A stretch of 43,576 bases of DNA, taken from positions 1 through 43,576 of IMG/VR virus record IMGVR_UViG_3300036860_000844; one strand, written 5' to 3'. The stretch's first letter is position 1. Each line of letters begins with the position of its first letter. The notes below the pieces were generated by a model. That model ran no database searches and was not told where the DNA came from. It saw only the letters and a list, made by a program, of their open reading frames with translations. Made by a program: the position numbers and the translations under genes. This stretch comes from a virus. Below are positions 1-7,285 of this stretch, piece by piece.

Positions 1-930
1 TCACTTCGCCCAGATCCTGTCGCGGATCTTGCCGAGCGCCGCATCGCCCTTCACACCGTGGATGTACTTCTGTGCCGTCTGCAGCGAGCGGTGGTTCAGC
101 ATCTCGGCGATTTCGTAGACCGTGGCCCCGTCCTTCGCGGCCATCGAGGCGATCGTGTGGCGGATCATGTGGGCGCCGGCGCGGCCGAGACCGGCGCGGA
201 TCGTCCAGCGCGCGATCATGTTCGAGAACCCCTGGCGCGACCACTTCCGACCCTGACTGTTCAGGAGCAGCGGTTCCTCCGGCTTCGCCTCACGCTGACG
301 GAGGTAGGCGGTCAGCATCGTGGCGACGTCCTTGCCGAGCTTCTTCTTGCGGAGCCCACCGCCCTTCACGCGGACCTCGATGCAGACGTCCTCGTCGGAG
401 TCGAGCACGAGGCTCTTGACCTTTGCCTTGCACCACTCGCTCGCACGGAGCGGCTGATCGGCGACGAGGCAGCACGCGAGCTTCTCGCCCGGCGATGCGT
501 CCTCGATCGCGCGGAGGAGTTCGAGAAGCTGGTCCTCGGTCAGCCAGCGCTCGGGCGGCTCGACGTGCTTCGGGCGCTTGATGTGCTGGACCGGGTTCTT
601 CTCCACGAGGTGCTCAGAGCGCCGGCGGGGGTGGGGCTCGGTCATGGCCCAGGTCGCGAACGATGAGAGCGCGGACATCGCGCCCCGGATCGAGTTGTTC
701 CCGAGGCCCTGGTCGCGGAGGTAGGCGATGAACCCGCGGAGGTTATCCTCGGTGAACTCGGCGATGTCGTTCGGTCGGTTCTGGCTCCCGAGGTAGGCGA
801 CGAGCCGGTCGAAGTGCCGGAGGTAGGTGTCGGCCGTGTTCTCGGACTCCATCCCCTTCGTCCACTTCCGGGTCGCCTCTGAGAGCGTCATCGCGTCACC
901 CTCCCACTTCGGGATCTGAGTGCGCGCCAT
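1..930 (-). CDS. int: Tyrosine recombinase (phage integrase)
   Basis: A 309-residue site-specific recombinase that would integrate and excise the phage by cutting and rejoining attP and attB. Residues about 13-100 form the SAM-like core-binding domain and about 125-309 the catalytic domain. The full active-site set is visible: Arg162 (PLRASE), Lys in the basic beta-hairpin near 195-197, His254 and Arg257 (HMIRH), His280 (LNH) and the nucleophile Tyr289 (QKYIHG). The ATG at 930 follows an AAAGGGG ribosome site. It is the last gene of the leftward block but has its own upstream gap carrying a repressor operator (947-966), so it may be controlled separately from the replication genes. The stop codon is the first three bases of the window, so downstream sequence is not seen. 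The family call is secure; the attachment site is not identified. Confidence 0.96.
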   Translation of the reverse strand: MARTQIPKWEGDAMTLSEATRKWTKGMESENTADTYLRHFDRLVAYLGSQNRPNDIAEFTEDNLRGFIAYLRDQGLGNNSIRGAMSALSSFATWAMTEPHPRRRSEHLVEKNPVQHIKRPKHVEPPERWLTEDQLLELLRAIEDASPGEKLACCLVADQPLRASEWCKAKVKSLVLDSDEDVCIEVRVKGGGLRKKKLGKDVATMLTAYLRQREAKPEEPLLLNSQGRKWSRQGFSNMIARWTIRAGLGRAGAHMIRHTIASMAAKDGATVYEIAEMLNHRSLQTAQKYIHGVKGDAALGKIRDRIWAK

Positions 931-946
931 CCTATCACCCCTTTCG

Positions 947-966
947 ACTAGGAGTCAAGACCTAGT
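947..966. promoter_or_regulatory. Repressor operator upstream of the integrase (site A)
   Basis: The 20-bp palindrome ACTAGG-N8-CCTAGT has 7-bp perfect arms if one base is added on each side. On the minus strand its centre reads TCTTGACT, which supplies a -35-like TTGACT at 958-953; an 18-bp spacer leads to a weak TAGGAT that overlaps the integrase ATG. Read on the minus strand, this 20-mer matches the operator in front of the repressor (18158-18177) at 17 of 20 positions, the first 13 without a break. It also contains the stop codon of the preceding 54-residue gene. A role as a repressor operator on integrase transcription is inferred from the repetition, not demonstrated. Confidence 0.7.
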
Positions 967-1126
967 CCGAAAGCCGCGTTTCGCAGCGGCCACAGGCGTC
1001 GTACGATCGGCCATAGCAGGCCAGCAGCAGCAGGCGTCGCGTATCGGGGTCCGCGCCTGTCGGGTCCACGACTTCGAAGCGCCGCACCGGTACGTGGCCG
1101 AGGAGCCAGCAGATCAGACGCGTCAT
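962..1126 (-). CDS. 54-residue Cys-rich protein, putative zinc ribbon
   Basis: A small gene whose ATG overlaps the stop of the preceding gene by four bases (ATGA), as for most genes in this block. The product begins MTRLICWLLGH and has a Cys cluster near its end (CYGRSYDACGRC), so Cys6, Cys37, Cys45 and Cys48 could bind one zinc. Many phages carry short 'CWLxGH...CxxC' proteins of unknown role; this resembles that type. Its TAG stop lies inside the operator upstream of the integrase. No function can be assigned. Confidence 0.7.
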   Translation of the reverse strand: MTRLICWLLGHVPVRRFEVVDPTGADPDTRRLLLLACYGRSYDACGRCETRLSD

Positions 1127-1494
1127 CGCAGCGCCTTGACCCAGTAGTCGCCCTCGTCGCCCGGCGCGTGGAACTTGAACTTGTAGCGGTGCGCGAGCGA
1201 CGCGAGCCCGTCGGCCTGCGGGTGGGCGTTGTAGAGGTAGATCACGAGATCGTCGTACCCGGCGTCACGCGCGGCGCGGAGCCCTGCGCTCAGGGTCCCG
1301 AGCAGCGTGTTGTCGTTTCGGACGAACGAGATGATGTGCTCGACGAAGAACACGACACGTCCCCGCACCTTGTCGAAGTACGGGTACCCTGTGACGACGC
1401 CGGCAGGGAGGCCCGCCGGCTCGTAGGTGAAGACGGTGCGGCAGCGCGCGACGTGATAGATCCCTTTCGTCACGTCCTTCGGGAGGGGGCCCAT
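1123..1494 (-). CDS. Hypothetical protein, 123 residues
   Basis: The start ATG at 1494 overlaps the upstream stop as TGATG, preferred over an extension beginning at 1527 that would run further into the previous gene. The sequence looks globular, with alternating hydrophobic strands (GRVVFFVEHIISFV, DDLVIYLYNAH). The C-terminal half has an acetyltransferase-like rhythm (GLASLAHRYKFKFH), but no acetyl-CoA loop of the R/QxxGxG type is visible. It lies among a cupin, a probable acetyltransferase and nucleotide enzymes. Unrecognised otherwise. Confidence 0.75.
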   Translation of the reverse strand: MGPLPKDVTKGIYHVARCRTVFTYEPAGLPAGVVTGYPYFDKVRGRVVFFVEHIISFVRNDNTLLGTLSAGLRAARDAGYDDLVIYLYNAHPQADGLASLAHRYKFKFHAPGDEGDYWVKALR

Positions 1495-1835
1495 CAGATC
1501 TCCTCGTACACGTAGTACTTCTCGCACTCGAACCGGAGGACGTAGTCCTCGATGAAGTGCGCGGGGTCAGTGAGGGTGCCGCCCCAGACCGCGGGCCCCG
1601 AGCGCATGATCGCGCGCTTCATCCGGCGCAGCGGGCCGCCGCGCTCGTCGGCGTACGGCGCGCAGATCTGAGTCGAGCCATCGCGCTTGATGAGCAGCGC
1701 CTGCTTGCCGGGTCGGCGCAGCAGCCGCTCGATCTCTACCTCCAGCCTCTTCACCTTGTCCTGAAGCTGGAGGTTCGTGGTCTCGACGATTGCGACGTCC
1801 TGCGCGACTTCTCCGAGCCGTGCGCTGACGCTCAT
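1494..1835 (-). CDS. Hypothetical coiled-coil protein, 113 residues
   Basis: The ATG at 1835 overlaps the upstream stop by four bases (ATGA). Residues about 5-42 form a heptad-like segment (VAIVETTNLQLQDKVKRLEVEIERLL) predicted as a coiled coil, so the protein probably forms dimers or higher oligomers. The rest is a short globular part ending KYYVYEEI. No enzyme motif is visible, and the genes on either side give no clear hint. Confidence 0.72.
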   Translation of the reverse strand: MSVSARLGEVAQDVAIVETTNLQLQDKVKRLEVEIERLLRRPGKQALLIKRDGSTQICAPYADERGGPLRRMKRAIMRSGPAVWGGTLTDPAHFIEDYVLRFECEKYYVYEEI

Positions 1836-2242
1836 CGGAAGGGGACCTCCTTCCGGCCGTGCGTGAGCAGGACGTAGCGCTTCTCCTCGGGCAGGTACTC
1901 GGCCCAGATGTCGCGCCACGGTCCACGGAACGAGAGGACCCAGGTGCTGCCGACGCTCACGACCTTGTGGAAGGCGTCGCGGTCCGTGAAGATCCGGCGG
2001 AAGCTCGGCGTGTAGACGTTGTCGGCCGGGTGCTCGTCACCGCACGCGCAGAGCAGGTGCTCTTCGAGCCGGCCCTTCAGGACGAAGGACCACGCATTGA
2101 ACGCATGCGTGTGGTACGCCTCGCGCGAGCCGTCCTTGAAGTTCAGGAGCACGACGGAGAACAGGCTCTTGATCTCGATGAGGAACAGGCCCCAGACGTG
2201 GGACAGCATCCCGCCGTCCTTGCGATAGGAGAGGATCTTCAC
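1832..2242 (-). CDS. Cupin-fold protein
   Basis: A 136-residue protein starting at a GTG that overlaps the upstream stop as GTGA. Residues 30-110 have a cupin pattern: hydrophobic strands, YHTH (His44, His46) followed by a Gly turn (VLKGRLEEH), then a second strand pair with His92 (DAFHKVVSV). His44, His46 and His92 could form a metal site. Cupins range from isomerases to dioxygenases to simple binding proteins, so the reaction is unknown. The short tail LLTHGRKEV resembles other phage cupin-like proteins acting on small molecules. It sits beside a probable GNAT acetyltransferase, and the pair may act on a shared substrate; that link is inference. Confidence 0.65.
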   Translation of the reverse strand: MKILSYRKDGGMLSHVWGLFLIEIKSLFSVVLLNFKDGSREAYHTHAFNAWSFVLKGRLEEHLLCACGDEHPADNVYTPSFRRIFTDRDAFHKVVSVGSTWVLSFRGPWRDIWAEYLPEEKRYVLLTHGRKEVPFR

Positions 2243-2760
2243 GCAGCCTCCTTGAGCGCCGCTGCTGCGGGCTCGGGTGTCGGGCAGAGATCGCGGACGA
2301 ACATCCCGTAGCCGGGCACCGGGAACCAGACGTCGCCGGCGTAGATCCACGGGGAGTTCGCGCGCTTCGTCTCCTCGATGCAGCGCTGGTAGTGGCGCTC
2401 GTTGTCCTTATAGACCTGCACGATGGCGAGTTTGAATCCGCTCACCGCCGCGATGTCCGTGAGGAAGTTTCGGATCTCCATGCGGAACCCCCGCTTCTCG
2501 AATCTCGGGAAGATCCCGCACGCGAGGAAGACCTCGGTCGGCTCGGCGTGACTGGGAGTGAGCGAGCCCCAGCCCACGACCTCGAAGTTCTGCGCGGGTG
2601 CCGTGAACTCGTACACGGACTCCTCGCGCTTCACCCGTCGGTCAGTCGCCGACTCCCAGCCGTACGCGTCGTACATGACCTGCGCGCCGTGCGCGTGGTA
2701 GAAGCTCGCCCAGAGCGCCTGCGCTCGTTCCCGCGACATCAGGTCTGCGCGAAGCCGCAT
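2239..2760 (-). CDS. GNAT-like acetyltransferase, putative
   Basis: A 173-residue protein with an ATG at 2760 overlapping the previous stop (TAATG). The middle (about residues 75-135) has the GNAT order: a strand reporting activity (EVFLACGIFPRFEKRGF), where the FPRFEKRGF segment occupies the place of the acetyl-CoA-binding loop, then a helix (RMEIRNFLTDIAA), then a strand and N-H-x-x-x-x-R (NERHYQR) typical of the C-terminal helix. The canonical Q/RxxGxG/A is replaced by RFEKRGF, so binding may be altered. Substrate unknown; possibly modifies a host protein, a small molecule or a phage product. A second GNAT gene lies in the tail module. Confidence 0.6.
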   Translation of the reverse strand: MRLRADLMSRERAQALWASFYHAHGAQVMYDAYGWESATDRRVKREESVYEFTAPAQNFEVVGWGSLTPSHAEPTEVFLACGIFPRFEKRGFRMEIRNFLTDIAAVSGFKLAIVQVYKDNERHYQRCIEETKRANSPWIYAGDVWFPVPGYGMFVRDLCPTPEPAAAALKEAA

Positions 2761-2909
2761 TACTTCGCCCCGAATGGGAGCGGAGTGACCTCCACCTCGA
2801 ACAGCGTCGTCGCTCCATAGCGAACGTGGACCTTCGAGATCGAACCGCCCTCGTGCAGGGCGACCAGCCAGTCCTTCCACTCGACTAGCTGCACGATCTT
2901 GCTGTTCAT
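2760..2909 (-). CDS. Hypothetical protein, 49 residues
   Basis: A very short gene whose ATG overlaps the upstream stop (ATGA) and whose TAA overlaps the next ATG. The product alternates hydrophobic and charged residues (KIVQLVEWKDWLVALHEGG, then VHVRYGATTLFEVEVTPL), suggesting a small beta-rich domain. The overlaps on both sides and GC-rich third positions support it as real. No family recognised. Confidence 0.6.
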   Translation of the reverse strand: MNSKIVQLVEWKDWLVALHEGGSISKVHVRYGATTLFEVEVTPLPFGAK

Positions 2910-3160
2910 GCCCAGATCTCCGTGAGTTCGCCGAAGTGCTTCTTCCAGCCGGCGAGACAGTCGCCGCAGTGCTGCGGGTACTGGAGTTCGAGGAGCGCGT
3001 GCTCGATCGTGATGCCGCGCGTGTCGAGGATGCGCTTCAGTTCGAGAAGCTCCTTCAGACCGAACCCCGCGAGCCGGGGCTCGAAGACCTCGCGCAGCCA
3101 CGGGTCGATGTGCAGCTTCGGTCGCTGCAGATTGAAGACGTCGGCGTTGTCGCTCGGCAT
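2906..3160 (-). CDS. Hypothetical protein, 84 residues
   Basis: The ATG at 3160 overlaps the dNMP kinase stop by one base (TGATG). The product is mostly helical (LKELLELKRILDTRGITIEHALLELQ) and ends with a CGDC motif (HCGDCLAGWKKHFGEL) that could bind a metal or form a redox pair. Its coupling to the nucleotide kinase suggests co-translation but does not prove a shared role. Unrecognised. Confidence 0.68.
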   Translation of the reverse strand: MPSDNADVFNLQRPKLHIDPWLREVFEPRLAGFGLKELLELKRILDTRGITIEHALLELQYPQHCGDCLAGWKKHFGELTEIWA

Positions 3161-3873
3161 CAGATCCCGCCTCGGCCGCGGAGCGCGCGGACCGCGTTGA
3201 CCTCGTCCGTCGTGCGGAGGATGTCGTCGTGCGACTCGCGGGCCTTGAACGCGAACGGCGTTGCTCCGGCCGGGACGTCTCTGGCGACGCCATCGGGCGG
3301 CAGGTCCCAGCGCATCGGGCCCACGACCTCGTCGAGGTGGACCCAGACCGACTGCTCCAGATCCGCGATCGACCCGTCGTTGATAAAGACGTTGTCGAAC
3401 CCCTGGTAGACATCGACGAACGTCTCACTGGAGTGCGTCGAGTCCGGCGTCGGCGCGTTGGGGCGCACGACCTTCCAGATCTGCGAGCCCGAGAAGAGGC
3501 GGATGTAGTGGGCCTCGTTCTCGAACCGGACGTCAGGCACCACGACGCGCTCGTGCTGACGCGCGACCTTGTGCCAGAGCTTCGTCCAGTACTCGGGGTC
3601 GTCGCCCCGCCGGACCTCGGTGCCGTACTCCTGCAGAAGCTCGCGCACGCCGGCCGGCTTGATCGAGCGGACTAGCGCATCGATCGGCAGCGTCTCGTCG
3701 TAGCCGTTCAGCATCCCGAGAACGCGCAGCGTGCGGGGCAGGCGCTCGACGAGTTCCTGCTTCAGCGCGTCGCTCATCCGCACGATCACGTACCCGTGCT
3801 CGCGCACGAGGTAGTTCGCGATCACGTCCTTGCCATGACCGATCTTGCCGCTGATGCCGACGACCTGGGTCAT
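3160..3873 (-). CDS. Deoxynucleoside monophosphate kinase
   Basis: A 237-residue P-loop enzyme that would phosphorylate dNMPs to dNDPs to feed phage DNA synthesis. Residues 6-16 (GISGKIGHGKD) form the Walker A loop. LLQEYGTEVRR (about 79-89) and VVVPDVRFENEAHYI (about 110-124) are the segments that define the phage dNMP kinase family (T4 gp1/T5 type), with the Asp-Arg pair near the monophosphate. About 60 residues after position 175 form an extension of unknown use. The ATG overlaps the upstream stop (ATGA). Its neighbour two genes upstream is a nucleoside deoxyribosyltransferase-like protein, so both may serve nucleotide supply or salvage of host nucleotides. Confidence 0.85.
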   Translation of the reverse strand: MTQVVGISGKIGHGKDVIANYLVREHGYVIVRMSDALKQELVERLPRTLRVLGMLNGYDETLPIDALVRSIKPAGVRELLQEYGTEVRRGDDPEYWTKLWHKVARQHERVVVPDVRFENEAHYIRLFSGSQIWKVVRPNAPTPDSTHSSETFVDVYQGFDNVFINDGSIADLEQSVWVHLDEVVGPMRWDLPPDGVARDVPAGATPFAFKARESHDDILRTTDEVNAVRALRGRGGI

Positions 3874-4130
3874 GCTCCACCTCCGTACGACCAGCCGCGC
3901 GGCATCTCGTCGAGTGCTCCAGCGGCGGCGATCGCTTGTTCTGCCGGCATCGGTGCCGGGGCCGGAGTCGGTGTCGGTGCGGACGTCGAGGGCGTCGCGA
4001 TGTCGCCCTCGATCGTGAGATGGACGTCGCCCGCGTCGAACTTGAACGCCTTCACGGCGCCGCTGAACCCGAGAGCGCGCGCTAGCTCCTCGGTCGTGAC
4101 GACGACGTTGTGCGTGCTCTTGATCTTCAT
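3870..4130 (-). CDS. Hypothetical protein with Pro/Ala-rich linker, 86 residues
   Basis: The ATG at 4130 overlaps the upstream stop by four bases. Residues 1-43 form a small ordered domain (VVVTTEELARALGFSG, then VHLTIEG). A low-complexity linker rich in Pro, Thr and Ala follows (about 46-62), then a short tail. The ordered part resembles a mini helix-turn-helix (TTEELARALGFSGAVKAF), but is too short for a firm call. It lies between the deoxyribosyltransferase-like and dNMP kinase genes. Confidence 0.65.
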   Translation of the reverse strand: MKIKSTHNVVVTTEELARALGFSGAVKAFKFDAGDVHLTIEGDIATPSTSAPTPTPAPAPMPAEQAIAAAGALDEMPRGWSYGGGA

Positions 4131-4552
4131 GCGGCCTCCTTCGTGAGCGCGTCGAGCACGTCGTCCCAGGACAGGAAGTGCCGGTCGACGAGCGTGAGGA
4201 AGATGTTCTTGCCGTGCGTCCAGCGCGGGCCGACTGACCAGACCCTCGGCGAGTTCTTCCAGAACCGAAGCGCGAGCCCGGCGCCGTACTCGGACTCGCG
4301 CCCGCCGCGCCGGGTCGGACCCTCGGTGTCGACGATGATGAGATCCGCGCACACGACCTCGAACAGGTCGCGCTGCGCCTCCTTCAGCGCCTCGTCCTCG
4401 GCGACCTCGACCGGGATCGTGCTGTCATTGGTGACGTCGGTCTTGTCGAGCCACGTCGAGATCACGGTCCCGAGCCCGAGCCTGTGGATACGATCGCGCT
4501 CGTGGCGCAGTCGCTCGTTCGCTGAGAACTTCGCGGCGATGTAGATCCTCAT
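4127..4552 (-). CDS. Nucleoside 2-deoxyribosyltransferase-like protein
   Basis: A 141-residue protein starting MRIYIAAKFSA, the typical first strand and loop of the nucleoside 2-deoxyribosyltransferase / DUF4406 superfamily. A second strand CADLIIVDTEG (about 70-80) and the active-site-like segment GGRESEYGAGLAL (about 84-96), where a Glu sits before Gly-x-Gly/Ala, agree with the family. Members swap or hydrolyse the base of (deoxy)nucleosides or nucleotides. The ATG overlaps the upstream stop by four bases, which argues for this start. With the dNMP kinase it suggests nucleotide salvage or use of an unusual base; the substrate cannot be told from sequence. Confidence 0.75.
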   Translation of the reverse strand: MRIYIAAKFSANERLRHERDRIHRLGLGTVISTWLDKTDVTNDSTIPVEVAEDEALKEAQRDLFEVVCADLIIVDTEGPTRRGGRESEYGAGLALRFWKNSPRVWSVGPRWTHGKNIFLTLVDRHFLSWDDVLDALTKEAA

Positions 4553-4944
4553 GCCGGCCTCGCCCACGGGTTCGCGTTCCGTGCGTCGTGCAGGGTCTTG
4601 AGGACCTTCACGGCGTTCGGGTCGACCTCGTTCGCCGAGACCACGAGGCGCTCGGGCTGGTGCTCCACCGTCGGATCGACGGGCTTCGACTCGCCCTTCT
4701 GGTGGCGCAGGACCGCGCTGATGTCCTGATCGAAGACGTTCATGCCCTCCTCGAAGATCGCCGCAGCGAACAGGAAGAAGCTCTCGAACTGCTCCTTCAC
4801 GAGGTCGTGGCGCATCCGAAGCTGGCGCATGACCCGCTTCGGCAGGAGGGCCTTGAACTCCTCGAACATCCCCTGATCGGACTGGGGCTGCGCCGCTTCG
4901 CGTGCCTCGCGCCGACGCTCGGCTCGTGTCTTCGCCTCGCCCAC
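4549..4944 (-). CDS. Hypothetical protein, 131 residues
   Basis: Starts at a GTG overlapping the lipoprotein stop (TAGTG). The first 20 residues are strongly charged (KTRAERRREAREAAQPQ), followed by a helical segment (FEEFKALLPKRVMRQLRMRHDLVKEQFESFFLFAAAIFEEG) and a polar C-terminus. No transmembrane segment or catalytic motif is seen. It may be a structural or regulatory helix-rich protein. Not recognised. Confidence 0.7.
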   Translation of the reverse strand: MGEAKTRAERRREAREAAQPQSDQGMFEEFKALLPKRVMRQLRMRHDLVKEQFESFFLFAAAIFEEGMNVFDQDISAVLRHQKGESKPVDPTVEHQPERLVVSANEVDPNAVKVLKTLHDARNANPWARPA

Positions 4945-5129
4945 TACTTCGCCTCCTTGCAGGATGGGTCGGCCGGCGAGACGGCAATGCTGCCGTGGTT
5001 CGAGGTGTAGACGCGGTTGCCGTGGTCGCAGACCGAGTACACGGCGTTCGCGCCGACCTGCCCGGCGTACTCACCGCTGCAGCCGACCAGCACGAGCAGG
5101 GTCGCGATGATGATCAGGATCGTCTTCAC
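4944..5129 (-). CDS. Small phage lipoprotein
   Basis: A 61-residue protein with a GTG start preceded by GGAG at good spacing. Residues 1-16 are a lipoprotein signal: Lys2, a hydrophobic core (ILIIIATLLVL) and a lipobox LVGC with Cys17 as the lipidation site. The mature part of 45 residues has two more Cys and could form a small disulfide-linked domain. Phage lipoproteins of this size are often superinfection-exclusion or lysis-related proteins; its place in the early leftward block fits exclusion better than lysis, but that is inference. It begins 11 bases after the metallophosphoesterase stop. Confidence 0.82.
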   Translation of the reverse strand: MKTILIIIATLLVLVGCSGEYAGQVGANAVYSVCDHGNRVYTSNHGSIAVSPADPSCKEAK

Positions 5130-5140
5130 TCGTCGTCTCC

Positions 5141-5998
5141 TTACTCGTGCCCGGCGCGGTCGAGGTACGTCTGCAGGTAGTCGTGCTCGATCGCGTGCTG
5201 GCCGTCGGAGTAGTAGGTGTCCGGCTTCTGCGTCCGCAGGGCGCGACCGCTATGGATGCGGCCATCGAACGCGACGCGGATGAAGCTCGGCATCAGGGCG
5301 GGGTAGCCCTTGTCCTCGGCGTAGCCGGTGCGCGAGTCATACGCCGAGCCGCAGATGTACTGGCGCATGAGCTTCGTCCCGACCTTCCGCGCGCTGTTGT
5401 CGCAGAACTGGACCGAGCGCGGGTGAAGCTCCAGCGCGACGTGCGAGTGCGCGGTGAAGAGCGCGTCCACGAACTTGTGATTCGCGAACTGCTCGGCGGC
5501 CTGGATCTTCGAGCGCAGCGAGATCCCGCTGTCCGTGCCGTGGTGCCAGTACGTGTCGTAGTGCGAGCGATTGACGATGAAGTGCGCCATCGTCGCCACG
5601 CCCATGTACGGCATCCCGAGCGCGGTCAGCAGCGTGTGGTCGAAGCTGAGGCCGGTCTCCTTGTAGACGCGGTGACCGTGGTTACCGCGCACGCCGAACA
5701 GGCCCTTGTCCTTGATCGGGCGCAGCAGGTCGAGCAGCATCTCGATCTGAAGCTGGGGCGGCATAAGCTGCCCGTAGATGTCGCCCTTGCTGTACTTCGT
5801 GACGCACTCGCCGCCATCGCCCATGTAGATCCAGCGCGCACACGGGTCCTCGGCGATGCGCTTCAGGTGCTCCTTGACGAACTTCACGTCGGCCTGAGGG
5901 GCACCGATGTGAAGGCACGCGAGCGGGTAGAGCCGGATGACGGGCTCCGGCAGCTTGCGCGTGCTGAACTCGAAGTGGATGTAGGAGGGAGCGATCAC
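5141..5998 (-). CDS. Calcineurin-like metallophosphoesterase
   Basis: A 285-residue metal-dependent phosphoesterase of the calcineurin/SbcD-Mre11 fold. Motifs in order: LACLHIG near 27-32 (a degenerate first D-x-H motif), MGDGGE (59-64; Asp61), RGNHGHR (104-110; Asn106, His107), HHG (152-154) and AHSH (183-186). Most metal ligands are present, but the first Asp of the usual DxH is missing or shifted, so activity may be altered. Phage members usually act on DNA ends or cyclic nucleotides. It begins at a GTG overlapping the upstream stop (GTGA); longer extensions would enter the membrane-protein gene. It belongs to the replication/recombination block. Confidence 0.85.
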   Translation of the reverse strand: MIAPSYIHFEFSTRKLPEPVIRLYPLACLHIGAPQADVKFVKEHLKRIAEDPCARWIYMGDGGECVTKYSKGDIYGQLMPPQLQIEMLLDLLRPIKDKGLFGVRGNHGHRVYKETGLSFDHTLLTALGMPYMGVATMAHFIVNRSHYDTYWHHGTDSGISLRSKIQAAEQFANHKFVDALFTAHSHVALELHPRSVQFCDNSARKVGTKLMRQYICGSAYDSRTGYAEDKGYPALMPSFIRVAFDGRIHSGRALRTQKPDTYYSDGQHAIEHDYLQTYLDRAGHE

Positions 5999-6294
5999 GA
6001 GCGTCGTGCCCCTTTCTCGATTTTGTGGAGCGCGACCCAGTGCATCCCGAGCGAGCCCGTCATCGTGCCGGCCGTGTAGACGAGGCCGATCACGGCGATC
6101 TCGCCCCATGCCTTTGCGGTCATGGCGCGGAGCATTGAGTCGAAGAGGATGAACTGAGACGCGAACCAGATACCGTTCGACAGCACCGCGGCCCAGGCGT
6201 GGTAGCCGAGGCTGCTGCTGTTACGTGCGCGGCTCACCAGGGTGAAGCTCGCGTTCTGCGCGACGAGGAGGACGAACCAGAGGAGCCAGATCAT
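5995..6294 (-). CDS. Small membrane protein, about three helices
   Basis: A 99-residue integral membrane protein. Hydrophobic segments fall at about 1-18 (IWLLWFVLLVAQNASFTLV), 33-53 (AWAAVLSNGIWFASQFILF) and 64-85 (IAVIGLVYTAGTMTGSLGM), ending with a charged tail KIEKGARRS. The segment VSRARNSSSLGYHA resembles a conserved phage protein of unknown function. The ATG overlaps the upstream stop (ATGA). It is far from the lysis genes, so a holin role is unlikely. It may anchor replication at the membrane or change host entry, but no evidence decides. Confidence 0.75.
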   Translation of the reverse strand: MIWLLWFVLLVAQNASFTLVSRARNSSSLGYHAWAAVLSNGIWFASQFILFDSMLRAMTAKAWGEIAVIGLVYTAGTMTGSLGMHWVALHKIEKGARRS

Positions 6295-6503
6295 CGCCGC
6301 CACCTCCCGGCGGATGTGCGGTGCCATTTGTGCCGGGTCTCGGTCTCGAACGTGATGCGGACGCTGCGGATCGGGTTGTCGCCGTACTTGATCGCCTCGA
6401 CCGCGGTGATCTTCGAGGCACGCACAGGGACCTGGGCGTACCGCTTCACGTCTTCCTCGTTCAGGGTCACGATGACGGTGGTGCGAGCAGTGCGGTGCGC
6501 CAT
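6291..6503 (-). CDS. Hypothetical basic protein, 70 residues
   Basis: The ATG overlaps the resolvase stop by one base (TGATG). The product is basic with a beta-alpha-beta feel: TTVIVTLNEEDVKRYAQVPV, then ITAVEAIKYGDNPIRSVRITFETE, and a positively charged end (RHKWHRTSAGRWRR). It could bind nucleic acid and may assist the resolvase or helicase encoded upstream. Not recognised. Confidence 0.65.
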   Translation of the reverse strand: MAHRTARTTVIVTLNEEDVKRYAQVPVRASKITAVEAIKYGDNPIRSVRITFETETRHKWHRTSAGRWRR

Positions 6504-7030
6504 CAGGCAGCGGTCCTCCGTGCGTACTCGGCCATGAGCGCCCCATCGGCGCGACCGTGGTCCTTCTTGCGTGCGAAGAGATCGGCGTACTTCGGCCAGA
6601 TGCGCTGGGCCTGGAGACGGGCGGCGTCCTTGCCCTTGCCCTCGTCAGCGAGCATCACCTTCTGCCAGCGCTGCGGAGCGACGCGCTCGTACCGAACGCC
6701 GAGCCCCGCGAGCAGTCCTTCCCAGAGCCCGCAGCCGTAGCCCATGCTGAACATCGACGTCACGCCCTGGCCCGGCATCGCGTGAACCTTCTCGATCACC
6801 GCGTGGGCTGCGACGCCATGCGACGCACGAGTCATGTCCGCACCGACGACGCCGATCAGCGTCTTCACCATCGCTGCGAGGTCGTACTCGCGCTTGTTCC
6901 GACCGTTCGACTTCTTCACGGTCACGGTCGGCGTGTCGACGACAGCGACGTGCGGCTGAAGGTGATCGCCGCAGTACTTGATGTACGCGAGCGCCCCGTC
7001 GAGGCCAGGGTCGATCCCGATGTAGATCAC
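6503..7030 (-). CDS. RuvC-like Holliday junction resolvase
   Basis: A 175-residue RNase-H-fold endonuclease that would resolve branched DNA formed during replication and recombination before packaging. The start IYIGIDPGLDGALAY carries catalytic Asp7; IEKVHAMPGQG carries Glu80; the C-terminal KKDHGRADGALMAEYA carries Asp157 and Asp162, one or both being the last catalytic acids. The middle segment GLWEGLLAGLGVRYERVAPQRWQK is typical of phage and bacterial RuvC relatives. The GTG at 7030 overlaps the upstream stop (GTGA) and is chosen over a GTG eight codons earlier because this block uses such overlaps throughout. Confidence 0.88.
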   Translation of the reverse strand: MIYIGIDPGLDGALAYIKYCGDHLQPHVAVVDTPTVTVKKSNGRNKREYDLAAMVKTLIGVVGADMTRASHGVAAHAVIEKVHAMPGQGVTSMFSMGYGCGLWEGLLAGLGVRYERVAPQRWQKVMLADEGKGKDAARLQAQRIWPKYADLFARKKDHGRADGALMAEYARRTAA

Positions 7031-7284
7031 GCGATCGCCCGATTCCCCGACCACTGCGTGTGCGAGTTGCCACGCGCGTGATCAGCCGGACAGGGAAGTT
7101 CCTTGTGCTCTTCGTCCGGGGTATATCCCGTGAACGCGATGCCCCACGCTCGACGGAGTGCTTGCCAGTCGGGGTGCCCATCACAGACCACGCACTCGTC
7201 GGGCGCGTGAAGGATGCGCGAGTCGCAGTGCGGGAACTGCGGAATCTTTACAGCGCTTGGCTTCGGCTCGGCCCGTTTGAACAC
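7027..7284 (-). CDS. Small Cys/His-rich protein, putative zinc binder
   Basis: An 85-residue protein. A GTG at 7284 directly follows the helicase stop and lies nine bases after GAGGAGG, whereas the ATG at 7302 has no ribosome site, so the GTG is preferred. Conserved-looking residues: HCDSRILHAPDECVVCDGHP (Cys, His, CxxC), GIAFTGYTP, then PCPADHARG and HTQWSGN. This pattern is familiar from small phage proteins encoded beside replication genes, with unknown function; the Cys and His residues could bind one or two zinc ions. Confidence 0.72.
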   Translation of the reverse strand: MFKRAEPKPSAVKIPQFPHCDSRILHAPDECVVCDGHPDWQALRRAWGIAFTGYTPDEEHKELPCPADHARGNSHTQWSGNRAIA

Positions 7285-7285
7285 C

